Under the pieces are notes generated by a model that was not told the DNA's origin, did no database searches, and saw only the letters and a program-made list of their open reading frames with translations. From Planctomycetota bacterium (GTDB lineage Bacteria > Planctomycetota > UBA1135 > GCA-002686595), in assembly GCA_026692665.1 (NCBI GenBank), contig JAPLOF010000022.1, positions 62,001 to 126,000 of the forward strand: 64,000 nucleotides of DNA, read 5' to 3'. Below, one piece after another: positions 23,724 through 32,226 of the stretch (positions are counted from its first letter, which is position 1; the number at the start of each line of letters is the position of its first letter). The translations under genes and the position numbers were made by a program.

Positions 23724-25337
23724 GTGTCGCGCCGGATCCTGGTCTTCCTCGCCGCGCTGCTCTTCGCACTCGCGTGCGCGGTGCTGTGGTCCGTGCGCGC
23801 CGCCGGTCCTCAGTCGATCAGCGTGCCTGCTCCGATGGTCGCGTCCCAGGATGCAACGGCCCCCGGACTCGTGGAGATGGAGCCCGGGTCCGTGCCGCAG
23901 CGCTACGTCGAGGATTCCGGGGCCCCCGTGCCGCTCCTCGTCCGGGTCGTGGATCTCCAGGGGGCCGCGCCAGAGACCTGGTGGGTGCAAGCCGTCCGGG
24001 ATCCCGACACGACGAACCCGGTTGCGTCCAGTCCCGGCAGCGCCGCGTCGATCGAAGCACGTTCGACTGCCGGAGCGGCCCAGCTCGAACGCGGTGTGTA
24101 CGGGTCCGGCGACGTTCCTGTCGAGCTCACCGCCCGTGCGCGCCAGGGGTCGCCCCGGCTCGTGATCCAGGCCAGGGCGTTCCGCGAAGACGGTTTCCGC
24201 TACATGGAGAGCGAGCCGCTCGTCGTCGACGCTTCGATGCATGGGCTGATCACGCTCGTCGTCGCGACACCCACGGTGCTCGTCGTGCGTGTCGACGGTC
24301 CTCGTCCGAGCGGAGACCTGCGCTTCGAGATCCACCCGGTCGATGGGAACTCCAGCGCCACGACTCGCGGCCCTGCGTCCACGGTGGCCGACGATGGCGA
24401 AGCTACGTTTCGCGTGACGCCGGCCATCGCCTACCGCGTCCGCGTCTCGGGCCCGGATCCCGCCGACGTCGCCGAAACCACGGTCGCAGGGCTCCGGCGC
24501 GAGGAGCAACGCGGCGTCCTGGTCCAGTTCCCCGGCGGTCTGGCGGTCCCTGTGCCGACCGGGTACGCGGTGGTGGCTCTCGCTGGCCGCGTCGAGTTCG
24601 AGGGTGCCGAACGTCCCGGGCTCTGGGCCGCCGTTGACGGCGGTCTGCCCATCTCCATCGCCGTTCGGGCCAACGGGGAGTTCGAGCTCATGCACGTGCG
24701 CGGGGAATCCGTCGAGCTCCACGCGGCGGGCGAGGAGTTCGAGGCCCGCTTCGACCCCGAAGTGTCCACGCACCCGTTCGGGACGCAGGGAGTGATCCTG
24801 CGCTCCGTTCCGAGCGCCCCGCGCGCGGAGGTTTCCATCCGCATCGTGGCCGCCGAATCGGGCGAACCCATCACGGACGCGAACGTGACCATCCAGAGGC
24901 TGGATGGGGCGCGCATGCGTCAGAAGCACCTCGGGACGCTGAACGCGGCGACGACCACCGTCACGCTGCCCGCGCTAGAAGACCTCGAGTACCTCGTCTG
25001 CTCGCGCGATCGGCGCGACGCGATCGGCCGGATCCTGTTTCCCGGGGGGCCTGGCTCGAGCGCGCGGGTCGAGTGCACGATCCGGCTCGAGCGCGGCTTC
25101 CGGCGCGAATTCCGCGTCCAGCACTGCAGCCTCCATACGCCGATCGAGGGAGCCGAAGTCCTCCTCGACGGAGTGTGCCTCGGCCGATCCGATGCGGAGG
25201 GCCGCGTGCTCGTCGAACTGGGCGCCTGGCCGGGACGACTCACGGTCCGGGCGGATACCTTCGACGAAGGGTACTGGCCTCCACAGTGGCAGGCCTCGAT
25301 CCCGGCGCGGGGCATCAACCTCTGCCCGCAGGATTGA
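23724..25337 (+). CDS. Membrane-anchored protein with carboxypeptidase-regulatory-like domains
   Basis: A 537-residue protein with one N-terminal membrane helix (ILVFLAALLFALACAVLWSV) and a long exported part. Near the C-terminus at least one segment (IEGAEVLLDGVCLGRSDAEG) has the look of a CarboxypepD_reg beta-sandwich, and another precedes it (ESGEPITDANVTIQRLDG). Such domains are common in surface proteins and carry no activity of their own. The GTG start lies 4 nt after the MFS stop, so it is in the same operon. Confidence 0.72.
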   Translation: MSRRILVFLAALLFALACAVLWSVRAAGPQSISVPAPMVASQDATAPGLVEMEPGSVPQRYVEDSGAPVPLLVRVVDLQGAAPETWWVQAVRDPDTTNPVASSPGSAASIEARSTAGAAQLERGVYGSGDVPVELTARARQGSPRLVIQARAFREDGFRYMESEPLVVDASMHGLITLVVATPTVLVVRVDGPRPSGDLRFEIHPVDGNSSATTRGPASTVADDGEATFRVTPAIAYRVRVSGPDPADVAETTVAGLRREEQRGVLVQFPGGLAVPVPTGYAVVALAGRVEFEGAERPGLWAAVDGGLPISIAVRANGEFELMHVRGESVELHAAGEEFEARFDPEVSTHPFGTQGVILRSVPSAPRAEVSIRIVAAESGEPITDANVTIQRLDGARMRQKHLGTLNAATTTVTLPALEDLEYLVCSRDRRDAIGRILFPGGPGSSARVECTIRLERGFRREFRVQHCSLHTPIEGAEVLLDGVCLGRSDAEGRVLVELGAWPGRLTVRADTFDEGYWPPQWQASIPARGINLCPQD

Positions 25338-25405
25338 GCCTCGACGGCTCCCCGATCCGGGCGCGGCTCCCTGGCTTCGCATCATCCGCTTCGAGCACGC
25401 ACTCC

Positions 25406-25837
25406 GTGAACACCCCGTCGGCCCCTCTGCTCCGTCTGCCTGCCACCCTGCGCGCGCGGCTCGAGGACTGGTCGCGCGTCCGCTATCCGCGCGAAGCGTG
25501 CGGTCTGCTGATCGGCCTCCGCGCGGAGAAACACATCGAGGTGGTCCAGGTGCGCGAGGCGCGCAACCGGGACTTGGAGCACGCGGCCCTTCGGTACCTG
25601 CTGGACCCGGTCGATCACCTCGCGGCCGAGGAGGATGCCGCGGCGAACGGCTTCGAAGTAGTCGGCATCTGGCATTCGCACCCCGATCATCCCGCTTGCC
25701 CCTCGGAGCTCGATCGCGAGCAGGCCTGGGCGGGCTGGTCCTACGTCATCCTCGCGGTGGAGCACGGTCGGACCTCCGATCTGCGCTCCTGGCGGCTCGT
25801 CGGCGAGCGCTTCGAGGAGGAGCGCCTGTCCAGCTGA
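25406..25837 (+). CDS. JAMM/MPN metalloprotease (Mov34/PAD-1 family)
   Basis: A 143-residue single-domain zinc peptidase. The complete JAMM motif is present: Glu30 in REACGLLIG, then HSHPDHPACPSELD with His90, His92, Ser100 and Asp103. The size and sequence resemble the actinobacterial Mec protease, which releases cysteine from the carrier CysO, and other deconjugating JAMMs acting on ubiquitin-like or sulfur-carrier proteins. No carrier gene is seen nearby. The GTG start leaves 68 nt after the anchored-protein gene. A paralogue without zinc ligands is at 16177. Confidence 0.85.
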   Translation: MNTPSAPLLRLPATLRARLEDWSRVRYPREACGLLIGLRAEKHIEVVQVREARNRDLEHAALRYLLDPVDHLAAEEDAAANGFEVVGIWHSHPDHPACPSELDREQAWAGWSYVILAVEHGRTSDLRSWRLVGERFEEERLSS

Positions 25838-25970
25838 TGCCCGCCCGGGCTGGAAGGACTTTCGTCTCCGGCCGACCCCCACGGGATGTTCCCAAGAGGC
25901 GCGCAGTCCGCGGCGTTGGATCCGCGAGTCGACGGGTGCCACGATGGCCCCGTTCCGATCTGGAGGTCTC

Positions 25971-27611
25971 ATGTCGCTCGTCCATCTGTTCGTGGCGCTC
26001 GCCGCCGATCCCACTCCCATCACCTCGCGCATCGCGGACGTGACGGTCTATCCGTCCACCGCGCTCGTGCACCGTGCCGCCGAGGTCGGCGGCGCCGGCA
26101 GCTACGTGCTGCGCGGCCTGCCCCAGAGCCTCGACGCGGACTCGATCCGCGTGCGGGCCGATCGCGGCGCGGTCGTTTCGGTCGAGGTTCGCGATCGACT
26201 CCAGGAAGCCGTGCCGTCGGAGCGCGTGGACGCGCTGAAGACGCGCCTGATCGCGGCGGAGGCGGAGGTGCGTGTCGCGCAGGACAAGGTGGTGGCGACG
26301 GAACAGTTGACGAAGCACCTGAATTCGCTGATGGCGCTCGACCAGGCGCAGTCCCACGACGAGACGCGCACCGGTCGCTCGAACCCCGAGGCCTGGGATT
26401 CCAGCTGGGCCTTCTTCTCCAAGAAGATCGGCGAGGTGCAGGCCCAGAAACGCGAAGCCGACCGCGAACTCGTCGCGAAACAGCTCGAAGTGCAGAAGAT
26501 CCAGGCCGAGATCGGACGTTGGTCGAGCACGCGCGCGGAGCCCGTGAAGGACGTGGTGGTCGAGATCGAGGGCCAGGGCGCGGCCAAGCTGGACGTCGAG
26601 TACATGGTGCAGGGCACCGGTTGGCAGCCGAACTACGAACTGCGCACGTCGAGCGACCTCACCAAGGTCGCGCTGACCTACCGCGCGCAGGTGTTCCAGT
26701 TCACGGGCGAGGACTGGAACGACGTCGCGCTCGCGCTCTCGACCGCGCAGCCGCAGCGTGGCGCGCAGGGACCCGAGCCGCTGCCGGTGTGGCTCTCGCT
26801 CTGGCAGCCGCCGCCGCCGAGCGAGGAGACAGCTCGGAAGTCGCGGCGCCCCGCCGCCGCGGAGGTCGAGGTGCTCAGCGGCATGGGGTACGCCGGCAAG
26901 GACCTCGCCTCCAACGAAGCGGAAGTGCGCCGCTCCTTCGCGACGGTCGAGAGCACCGGTCTCTCGGTGCGCTACCAGATCCCGCGGCGAGAGACCGTGC
27001 AGTCGCGCAACGAACCGACGAGCGTGCTCGTCGGCCAGGCCGACCTCGGAGTCGCGATCGAGCGCACCGTCGTGCCCGCGGTCGACCCGACCGTGTGGCT
27101 GCGCGGCCGCGCGAAAAACACGACCCCGTACACGCTGCTCCCCGGAGCCGCCTCGGTCTTCCTGGGGCAGGACTTCCTGGGGCGCGCGTCGGTGGACCTC
27201 GTGCAACCGGGCGCCGAGCTCACGCTGCACCTCGGAGCCGACCCGTTCCTCGAGGTCGAGCGCACGCGCACGCAGGACATGGAGAAGGGGCCCGGGTTCC
27301 TGTCCTCGCAATCGTCCAAGATCGAGGGCTGGCGCATCCACATCAAGAACGCCGGCGCGCCCACCCAGGCGAAGGACGGCGCGGTCGAGGTGATCGTACG
27401 CGAGGTCCTGCCGCGTCCGCGCGACGAGCGCATCGAGGTCGAGCTCACGAAGTCGGAGCCCAAGACCTCCGTCGACGAACGCTGGAAGCAGGACCGCGAG
27501 GAGAAGGGGATCCTGACCTGGACCGTGCGCGTGCCGAAGGCCGGCGCGGCCGACGTGGTCTGGGAGTACACGGTGGGCTACCCGAAGGGCGCCCGGGTCG
27601 TGCGCGAGTAA
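25971..27611 (+). CDS. DUF4139 / mucoidy-inhibitor-like protein
   Basis: A 546-residue protein with the layout of the MuiA/DUF4139 family. The N-terminal domain has SRIADVTVYPSTALVHRAAE, a central coiled coil covers about 80-180, and the beta-rich DUF4139 domain follows with YMVQGTGWQPNYELR, EDWNDVALALSTAQP and PRPRDERIEVEL. Family members are secreted or periplasmic; an activity is not established. The start has a good GGAGG Shine-Dalgarno and begins with a short hydrophobic segment (LVHLFVALAADP) that may act as an export signal. Confidence 0.85.
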   Translation: MSLVHLFVALAADPTPITSRIADVTVYPSTALVHRAAEVGGAGSYVLRGLPQSLDADSIRVRADRGAVVSVEVRDRLQEAVPSERVDALKTRLIAAEAEVRVAQDKVVATEQLTKHLNSLMALDQAQSHDETRTGRSNPEAWDSSWAFFSKKIGEVQAQKREADRELVAKQLEVQKIQAEIGRWSSTRAEPVKDVVVEIEGQGAAKLDVEYMVQGTGWQPNYELRTSSDLTKVALTYRAQVFQFTGEDWNDVALALSTAQPQRGAQGPEPLPVWLSLWQPPPPSEETARKSRRPAAAEVEVLSGMGYAGKDLASNEAEVRRSFATVESTGLSVRYQIPRRETVQSRNEPTSVLVGQADLGVAIERTVVPAVDPTVWLRGRAKNTTPYTLLPGAASVFLGQDFLGRASVDLVQPGAELTLHLGADPFLEVERTRTQDMEKGPGFLSSQSSKIEGWRIHIKNAGAPTQAKDGAVEVIVREVLPRPRDERIEVELTKSEPKTSVDERWKQDREEKGILTWTVRVPKAGAADVVWEYTVGYPKGARVVRE

Positions 27612-27665
27612 CCGGCGCCGTCCCTGTTCCCAACTGGACGCCGGCGCGGCAGGCTATCGAGCACG

Positions 27666-29258
27666 ATGGCCTGCCGCTTTTCCGCTTTCCTCTGGCTCGC
27701 GGTCCTCGCCGCGAATTCCTGCGCGTCCGCGAACTCGAGCACCACCGCTCCGGCCGAGCCGATGCCGGCCGCGGCGACGCACCCGCTCGAGCGTGTCCAC
27801 TTCGTCGTGCTGCACACGAACGACGTGCACGGCCAGGTGCTCCCGCGCAAGGCCACCTGGTTGAAGCGCCCGGATCCGCCGATGGTCGGGGGGCTCGCCC
27901 GCGTCGCCGCGCGCGTGAAGCGCGAGAAGGCGGCGGCGGAGAAGGACGGCGCGCTGGTGCTCGTCGTGGACGGCGGCGACTGGTACCAGGGCACGCCCGA
28001 GGGCGTCGTGGACGACGGCCTGCCGTTCCTGGTCGCGATGTCCGGCGTCGGCTACGACGCGGTCTGCGTCGGCAACCACGAGTTCGACTTCGGCGTGCCG
28101 AACCTCGTGAAGCTGATCCGCGATTCGAAGCTCCCGGCCGTCGTCGCGAACCTCACCGAGCGCGAGACGGGCAAGCCGATCGCATGGGCGCCGCCGTGGC
28201 GCATCGTGCAGAAAGGCGCGTGGAAGATCGCGATCGTGGGTCTCCTGACGCCCGAGACGCCCGAGATCACGCACCCGGACGCGCAGAAGCTCGTGTTCGG
28301 CGATCCCGCACGCGCGCTGACCCAGGTTCGGACTGCGCTTCCCGCCGGGATCGACTGGATCCTGCCCATCACCCACCTCGGCGTGGACGACGACCGTGCG
28401 GTCGCGAAGGCGCATCCTGAACTGCCCCTGATCGTCGGCGGGCACAGCCATACCTTCCTCAAGGAGGGCGTCCGCGAGGGGCAGACGCTCATCGTCCAGA
28501 CCGGCGCCAAGGCTTCGGCGCTCGGGCGCGTGGACGTGTGGTTCGACGCGCAGACGAAGAAGGTCCTCGAGAGCAGCGCGCGGCTCATCGACCTGGACGC
28601 GGAGCCGGCGCCCGAGGATCGCGTCGCGGCGGTCGATACGGCCTGCGCGGCACTCGTCAAGCGCAGCGAAGCGCGCATGAACGAGGTCGTCGGCGAGCTG
28701 GCCGCGCCGCTCGAACGCGCGAAGGACCCACTGTCCTCCTCGTCGGCCGGGAACTTCCTGGCCGACGCGCTGCGCCAGCACGCCGTCGCCGACGTCGGCT
28801 TGATGAACCGCGGCGGGATCCGCGCGGATCTCGACGCCGGGCCGATCACGCGCCGCCACGCCTTCGAGCTGTGCCCGTTCGAGAACAACGTGACCGTGCT
28901 GACGATCACCGGATCCGAGCTCGCGGCGATGATCACGAAGTCCGTCGAGGGCACGGCGCACTCCGGGCTCGAAGTCTCCGGGATCGTCGTCGAGGTGGCC
29001 GTCGACGCGAAGGGCAGCCGCACCCTGAGCGGCCTGAAGGTCGGCGGCGCGCCCGTCGATCCGAAGAAGGAGTACCGCGTCGCGCTGAACTCGTTCCTGG
29101 CCGACGGGGGCGACGCCTATGTCGAGAAGGTCCTGCCGGGTCCGAAGCGGAAGGACGACATGGTCCTGATGCGCGACCTCATCGAGGAGACGTTCCGGAA
29201 CCAGAAGAAGGTCGTTCCGAATGCCGAGAACCGCTACGTGGTGACGAGGACGCCGTGA
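27666..29258 (+). CDS. 5'-nucleotidase / 2',3'-cyclic phosphodiesterase family protein
   Basis: A 530-residue exported UshA-like enzyme that releases phosphate from nucleotides. The export signal ends near AANSCAS and may be a lipobox. The metallophosphatase domain shows HTNDVHGQ, VDGGDWYQGT, VGNHEFDFG and GGHSH, which bind two metals. The C-terminal substrate domain has NFLADALR, MNRGGIRADLDAG and FPFENN-like CPFENNVTVLTI. A possible -10 box (TATCG) lies just before the ATG. Its stop overlaps the GTG of the HEAT-VWA gene. Confidence 0.93.
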   Translation: MACRFSAFLWLAVLAANSCASANSSTTAPAEPMPAAATHPLERVHFVVLHTNDVHGQVLPRKATWLKRPDPPMVGGLARVAARVKREKAAAEKDGALVLVVDGGDWYQGTPEGVVDDGLPFLVAMSGVGYDAVCVGNHEFDFGVPNLVKLIRDSKLPAVVANLTERETGKPIAWAPPWRIVQKGAWKIAIVGLLTPETPEITHPDAQKLVFGDPARALTQVRTALPAGIDWILPITHLGVDDDRAVAKAHPELPLIVGGHSHTFLKEGVREGQTLIVQTGAKASALGRVDVWFDAQTKKVLESSARLIDLDAEPAPEDRVAAVDTACAALVKRSEARMNEVVGELAAPLERAKDPLSSSSAGNFLADALRQHAVADVGLMNRGGIRADLDAGPITRRHAFELCPFENNVTVLTITGSELAAMITKSVEGTAHSGLEVSGIVVEVAVDAKGSRTLSGLKVGGAPVDPKKEYRVALNSFLADGGDAYVEKVLPGPKRKDDMVLMRDLIEETFRNQKKVVPNAENRYVVTRTP

Positions 29259-30757
29259 TCGCGACCGCGCTCTTCGCGGCTCTGCTGTTCCCGTCTCTCG
29301 CGCCGCCGGCCGCGTTCCAGAGTCCCGCGGCGCTCGCTCCCCTCGAGAAGAAGCTGCGTTCGAGCGACGATCGCGAGCGGCAGGAAGCGGTCAAGGAGCT
29401 CGCGGCGCTCGATGGGAAATTCGCGTGGGACCTCGTGGTCGGGGCCCTGAAGGACCCTTCTCCGCGCGTCGCGGACGAGGCCGAGATCGCGCTCGCGCAG
29501 GTGTCCGACCCGACCATCTCGATGGATCTCATGGGGAAGTCGGGCATGCAATCCGGCGATGCCTGGGTGGCCGTCCACGCCGCTGGTGCGCTGGGATTCG
29601 CGCAGAAGCCCTTCCTGCCGGCGCTGCTGGCGGGGCTCCAGACGAAGTCGGACGAGGCGCGCGAGGTGCTGCTGTCGGGGATCGAGGACGCCGCGCGCGG
29701 CGGTCGGATCGGCTTGGATCCAGAGCGCGCGCTCGCCGCGGCGATCGAGAAGTCGATCCAGCCCAACGGGAAGGGCGGGACCGCGCAGGCCGCGGCTCTG
29801 CTCGCGCTGGCCGCGATGGAACCGGCGCAGTCGACGGCCTGGATCGCGCGGGCCGAAGCGAAGCAGTCGAGCCCGCACCTGTGCGCCCTTCTCGCCCTGG
29901 CGGCCGACGATCGGAGCGAGAGCGCGAAGAAGCTCTTCGCCATCGGGGTCGCTCATCCCGATCGGGCCGTGCGCGCGCAGGCCGCTGCCGTCCTCGCCGC
30001 GAATCCCGACGCGGACCGGCTGAAGCTGCTCGTCGACCTGTTCGCGGCCGAGAAGAACGCGCGGCTCTTCTGGACGATCGACGGCCACCTCGAGCGCCTT
30101 TCCGGTCTGGCGGGCGGCGGCAAGGTCGAGTTCTGGAAGGGCTGGGTCGCGAAGCTCGGGCCGGGCTGGAAGCCCGTGACGGGCGACGCACGCCGCTACG
30201 CGCCGGCTGGCGACACGGAAGCACCGAAGCTCGCCGGAATGCCGATCCTCTCCGGTGGGATCGCGATCCTCGTCGACTTCTCGGGTTCGACCTGGCAGAA
30301 GCGGCCGGATGGAACCACGGTCAAGCAGCGGCTGGACGCCGAGCTGGAGAAGGCGTTGCAGGCCTTGCCGCCCAGCGCGCGTTTCAACGTCATTCCCTAC
30401 ACGAACGCGCCGATCTCTTGGGAGAAGAAGCTCGCGACGGCGACGCCCGCGAACGTCGCCAAGGCCCTGAAGTTCTTCACAGGGTGCAAGGAGAGCGGCA
30501 AGGGCAACTTCTGGGACGCGGCGATGCTCGCGCTGGAGGATCCCGACGTGGACACGATCCTCGTCCTGACCGACGGCGCGCCCACGGGCGGTCGGCGCTG
30601 GAACCTCGACCTGATGCGCGCGCGTTTCGTCGAGAAGAACCGGTTCCGGCACTTCGTGCTCGACGCCGTGCTGGTGGACGCGAAGAAGTTCCTCGCCGAG
30701 AAGTGGGAGGGCTGGTGCGGCGCGACGGGCGGGCGCGTGCTGGCCCTGGATCCCTGA
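29255..30757 (+). CDS. Exported HEAT-repeat and VWA-domain protein
   Basis: A 500-residue protein with an N-terminal signal (ATALFAALLFPSLAPPAAFQ), a helical half of HEAT-like repeats (about 25-270), and a von Willebrand factor A domain (about 325-500). The VWA metal site is visible as VDFSGST and LTDGAPTGG. VWA proteins of this type bind partner proteins through a metal ion. It starts at GTG overlapping the nucleotidase stop (GTGA), so the two are translationally coupled, but a functional link is not evident. Confidence 0.82.
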   Translation: MIATALFAALLFPSLAPPAAFQSPAALAPLEKKLRSSDDRERQEAVKELAALDGKFAWDLVVGALKDPSPRVADEAEIALAQVSDPTISMDLMGKSGMQSGDAWVAVHAAGALGFAQKPFLPALLAGLQTKSDEAREVLLSGIEDAARGGRIGLDPERALAAAIEKSIQPNGKGGTAQAAALLALAAMEPAQSTAWIARAEAKQSSPHLCALLALAADDRSESAKKLFAIGVAHPDRAVRAQAAAVLAANPDADRLKLLVDLFAAEKNARLFWTIDGHLERLSGLAGGGKVEFWKGWVAKLGPGWKPVTGDARRYAPAGDTEAPKLAGMPILSGGIAILVDFSGSTWQKRPDGTTVKQRLDAELEKALQALPPSARFNVIPYTNAPISWEKKLATATPANVAKALKFFTGCKESGKGNFWDAAMLALEDPDVDTILVLTDGAPTGGRRWNLDLMRARFVEKNRFRHFVLDAVLVDAKKFLAEKWEGWCGATGGRVLALDP

Positions 30758-30780
30758 TCGAAGGCTGACCCGCGCGCGCC

Positions 30781-31250
30781 TCAGGAACCGAGTATCGCGC
30801 CCGAAGCGAGCTCCTCGAGGAACGGCTTCCACGGCAGCACGCGCAGGCCATCCTGCCGCAAGGGGCGGGAGCCGCAGTACACGCCGATCGCGTCGCGCAC
30901 GCCGGGGTACTCGGCGCGGAAGCGGGCGATCCCTGCGCCGAACTTCGCTTCCCATCTCGTCCCCGACTTGACCTCGACGAGCACGGGGCCGCGGTCGGTC
31001 TGCACCACGAAGTCGACCTCGGCGCCGTGATCACGATCCACGCGTGATCGGGTAGGGCCTCGCACTCCCGGCCGAGAACGGAGGGGTCTCGGGCGAGACG
31101 CAGCAACTCCTGGGACCGGAGCAGGTCGTAGGTCGGCGCGCGGGGGAAGTTCTGCTGGATCCACGTCGTCTTGCCCGTGGCGCGCGGCCCGAGGAGGAAG
31201 AACGAGTGCTCGGGCCTGAGCAGAGTCCTGGTGACCGTGGTTACGATTTG
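30781..31250 (-). pseudogene. Remnant of AAA/DUF4143 ATPase with internal deletion
   Basis: The 5' part encodes the ATPase start with Walker A (FFLLGPRATGKTTWIQQNFP) and stops making sense after EALPDHAW. The 3' part, in another frame, encodes the C-terminal nuclease-like end of DUF4143 proteins (GAEVDFVV..., VLVEVKSGTRWEAKFG). Some 200 residues between are missing, including Walker B and the winged helix. The junction near 31025-31050 carries the repeated heptamer GATCACG, suggesting deletion between short repeats. No ATG, GTG or TTG opens the 5' part. These genes are often mobile, so this is probably an acquired gene that has decayed. Confidence 0.8.
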
Positions 31251-31342
31251 CGCCGAAAACTGACCCTCTAGGTTACAAATCTCAAGTTCCACGACGCGGC
31301 CGTCCGGCCGGGCGAGATGAGATGCCGTCGCGCCGCCGCGGC

Positions 31343-31348
31343 TAGAAT
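31343..31348 (+). promoter_or_regulatory. Possible -10 box for the fatty-acid operon
   Basis: TAGAAT in GGCTAGAATCC, 38 nt before the ATG at 31387, matches four of six bases of the -10 consensus. No clear -35 is seen. Confidence 0.35.
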
Positions 31349-31386
31349 CCCCGCCCCCGAACCGGACCCGCCGAGCCCCGAACCGC

Positions 31387-32226
31387 ATGACCGCCACGAC
31401 CTCCGCCGCCCTCGGCGCCCCCGAGACCATGCCCCAGGGGAAGGCGACCTATGCCGCCGGGGGGGGCGTCGCCCTCATCACGCTGACGAACCCGCCGGCG
31501 AACGGTTACAGCCACGCCATGATGCGCGACCTCGACGAGGCCGTGCTGCGCGCGCGCTTCGACGACGCGGTCCACGTGATCGTGCTGGCCGGCGCGGGCG
31601 AGAAGTTCTTCTGCGCCGGCGCGGACATCGCGATGCTCGACGCGGTCACGCCGACGTTCAAGTACCAGTTCTGCCTGCACGCGAACGAGACGCTGCTGCG
31701 CCTCGAGCACACGCCGAAGCTCGTGATCGCCGCGCTGGGCGGCCACTGCGTCGGCGGCGGGCTCGAGATCGCGCTGGCCTGCGACCTGCGCGTCGCGCGC
31801 CGCGGTTCGGGCAAGACCGGCCTGCCGGAGGTCGCGCTGGGCGTCCTGCCCGGCACCGGCGGCACGCAGCGCCTCGCGCGCATCGTGGGCAAGAGCCGTG
31901 CGATCGAGCTCATGGCGAGCGGACGCCTGATCGCGTACGAGGAGGCGCTCACGCTGGGCCTCGTCGACGAGGTCCGCGACGCGGCCGACGACGCGACGTT
32001 CCTCCTCGGCGTGATCGACTACGCGAAGAGCTTCTGCGCGCCGGGCAAGGCGCCGCTCGCCGTGGGGCTGATCAAGCGCGCGGTCCAGACCGGCTCCGAG
32101 ATCCCGCTCGAGCAGGGCCTCGCGCTCGAACGGGAGCTGCAGGCGCGGCTCTTCTCGAGCAACGACGCCAAGGAAGGCATCCAGGCCTTCGTGCAGAAAC
32201 GCGCGGCGAAGTTCGAGGGGCGCTGA
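31387..32226 (+). CDS. Enoyl-CoA hydratase/isomerase family protein
   Basis: A 279-residue crotonase-fold enzyme that should hydrate 2-enoyl-CoA in beta-oxidation. Seen: oxyanion-hole segments EKFFCAGADIAMLD and GGHCVGGGLEIALACDLRVA, then GLPEVALGVLPGTGGTQRL with the usual catalytic Glu. Its stop overlaps the next ATG (TGATG), and a 3-hydroxyacyl-CoA dehydrogenase follows two genes on, so the two steps of beta-oxidation are encoded together. Confidence 0.92.
   Translation: MTATTSAALGAPETMPQGKATYAAGGGVALITLTNPPANGYSHAMMRDLDEAVLRARFDDAVHVIVLAGAGEKFFCAGADIAMLDAVTPTFKYQFCLHANETLLRLEHTPKLVIAALGGHCVGGGLEIALACDLRVARRGSGKTGLPEVALGVLPGTGGTQRLARIVGKSRAIELMASGRLIAYEEALTLGLVDEVRDAADDATFLLGVIDYAKSFCAPGKAPLAVGLIKRAVQTGSEIPLEQGLALERELQARLFSSNDAKEGIQAFVQKRAAKFEGR

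Noticed and set aside
20538-24929. Long open frames antisense to the radical SAM (20538-22451, minus) and anchored-protein (23388-24929, minus) genes
   Set aside because: Arg/His/Asp-rich shadow translations typical of high G+C; the plus-strand genes carry recognisable domains and good starts.
30781-31250. A second selenoprotein or a programmed frameshift in the DUF4143 ATPase remnant
   Set aside because: The two halves are in different frames with some 200 residues missing, and no SECIS or slippery site is present.
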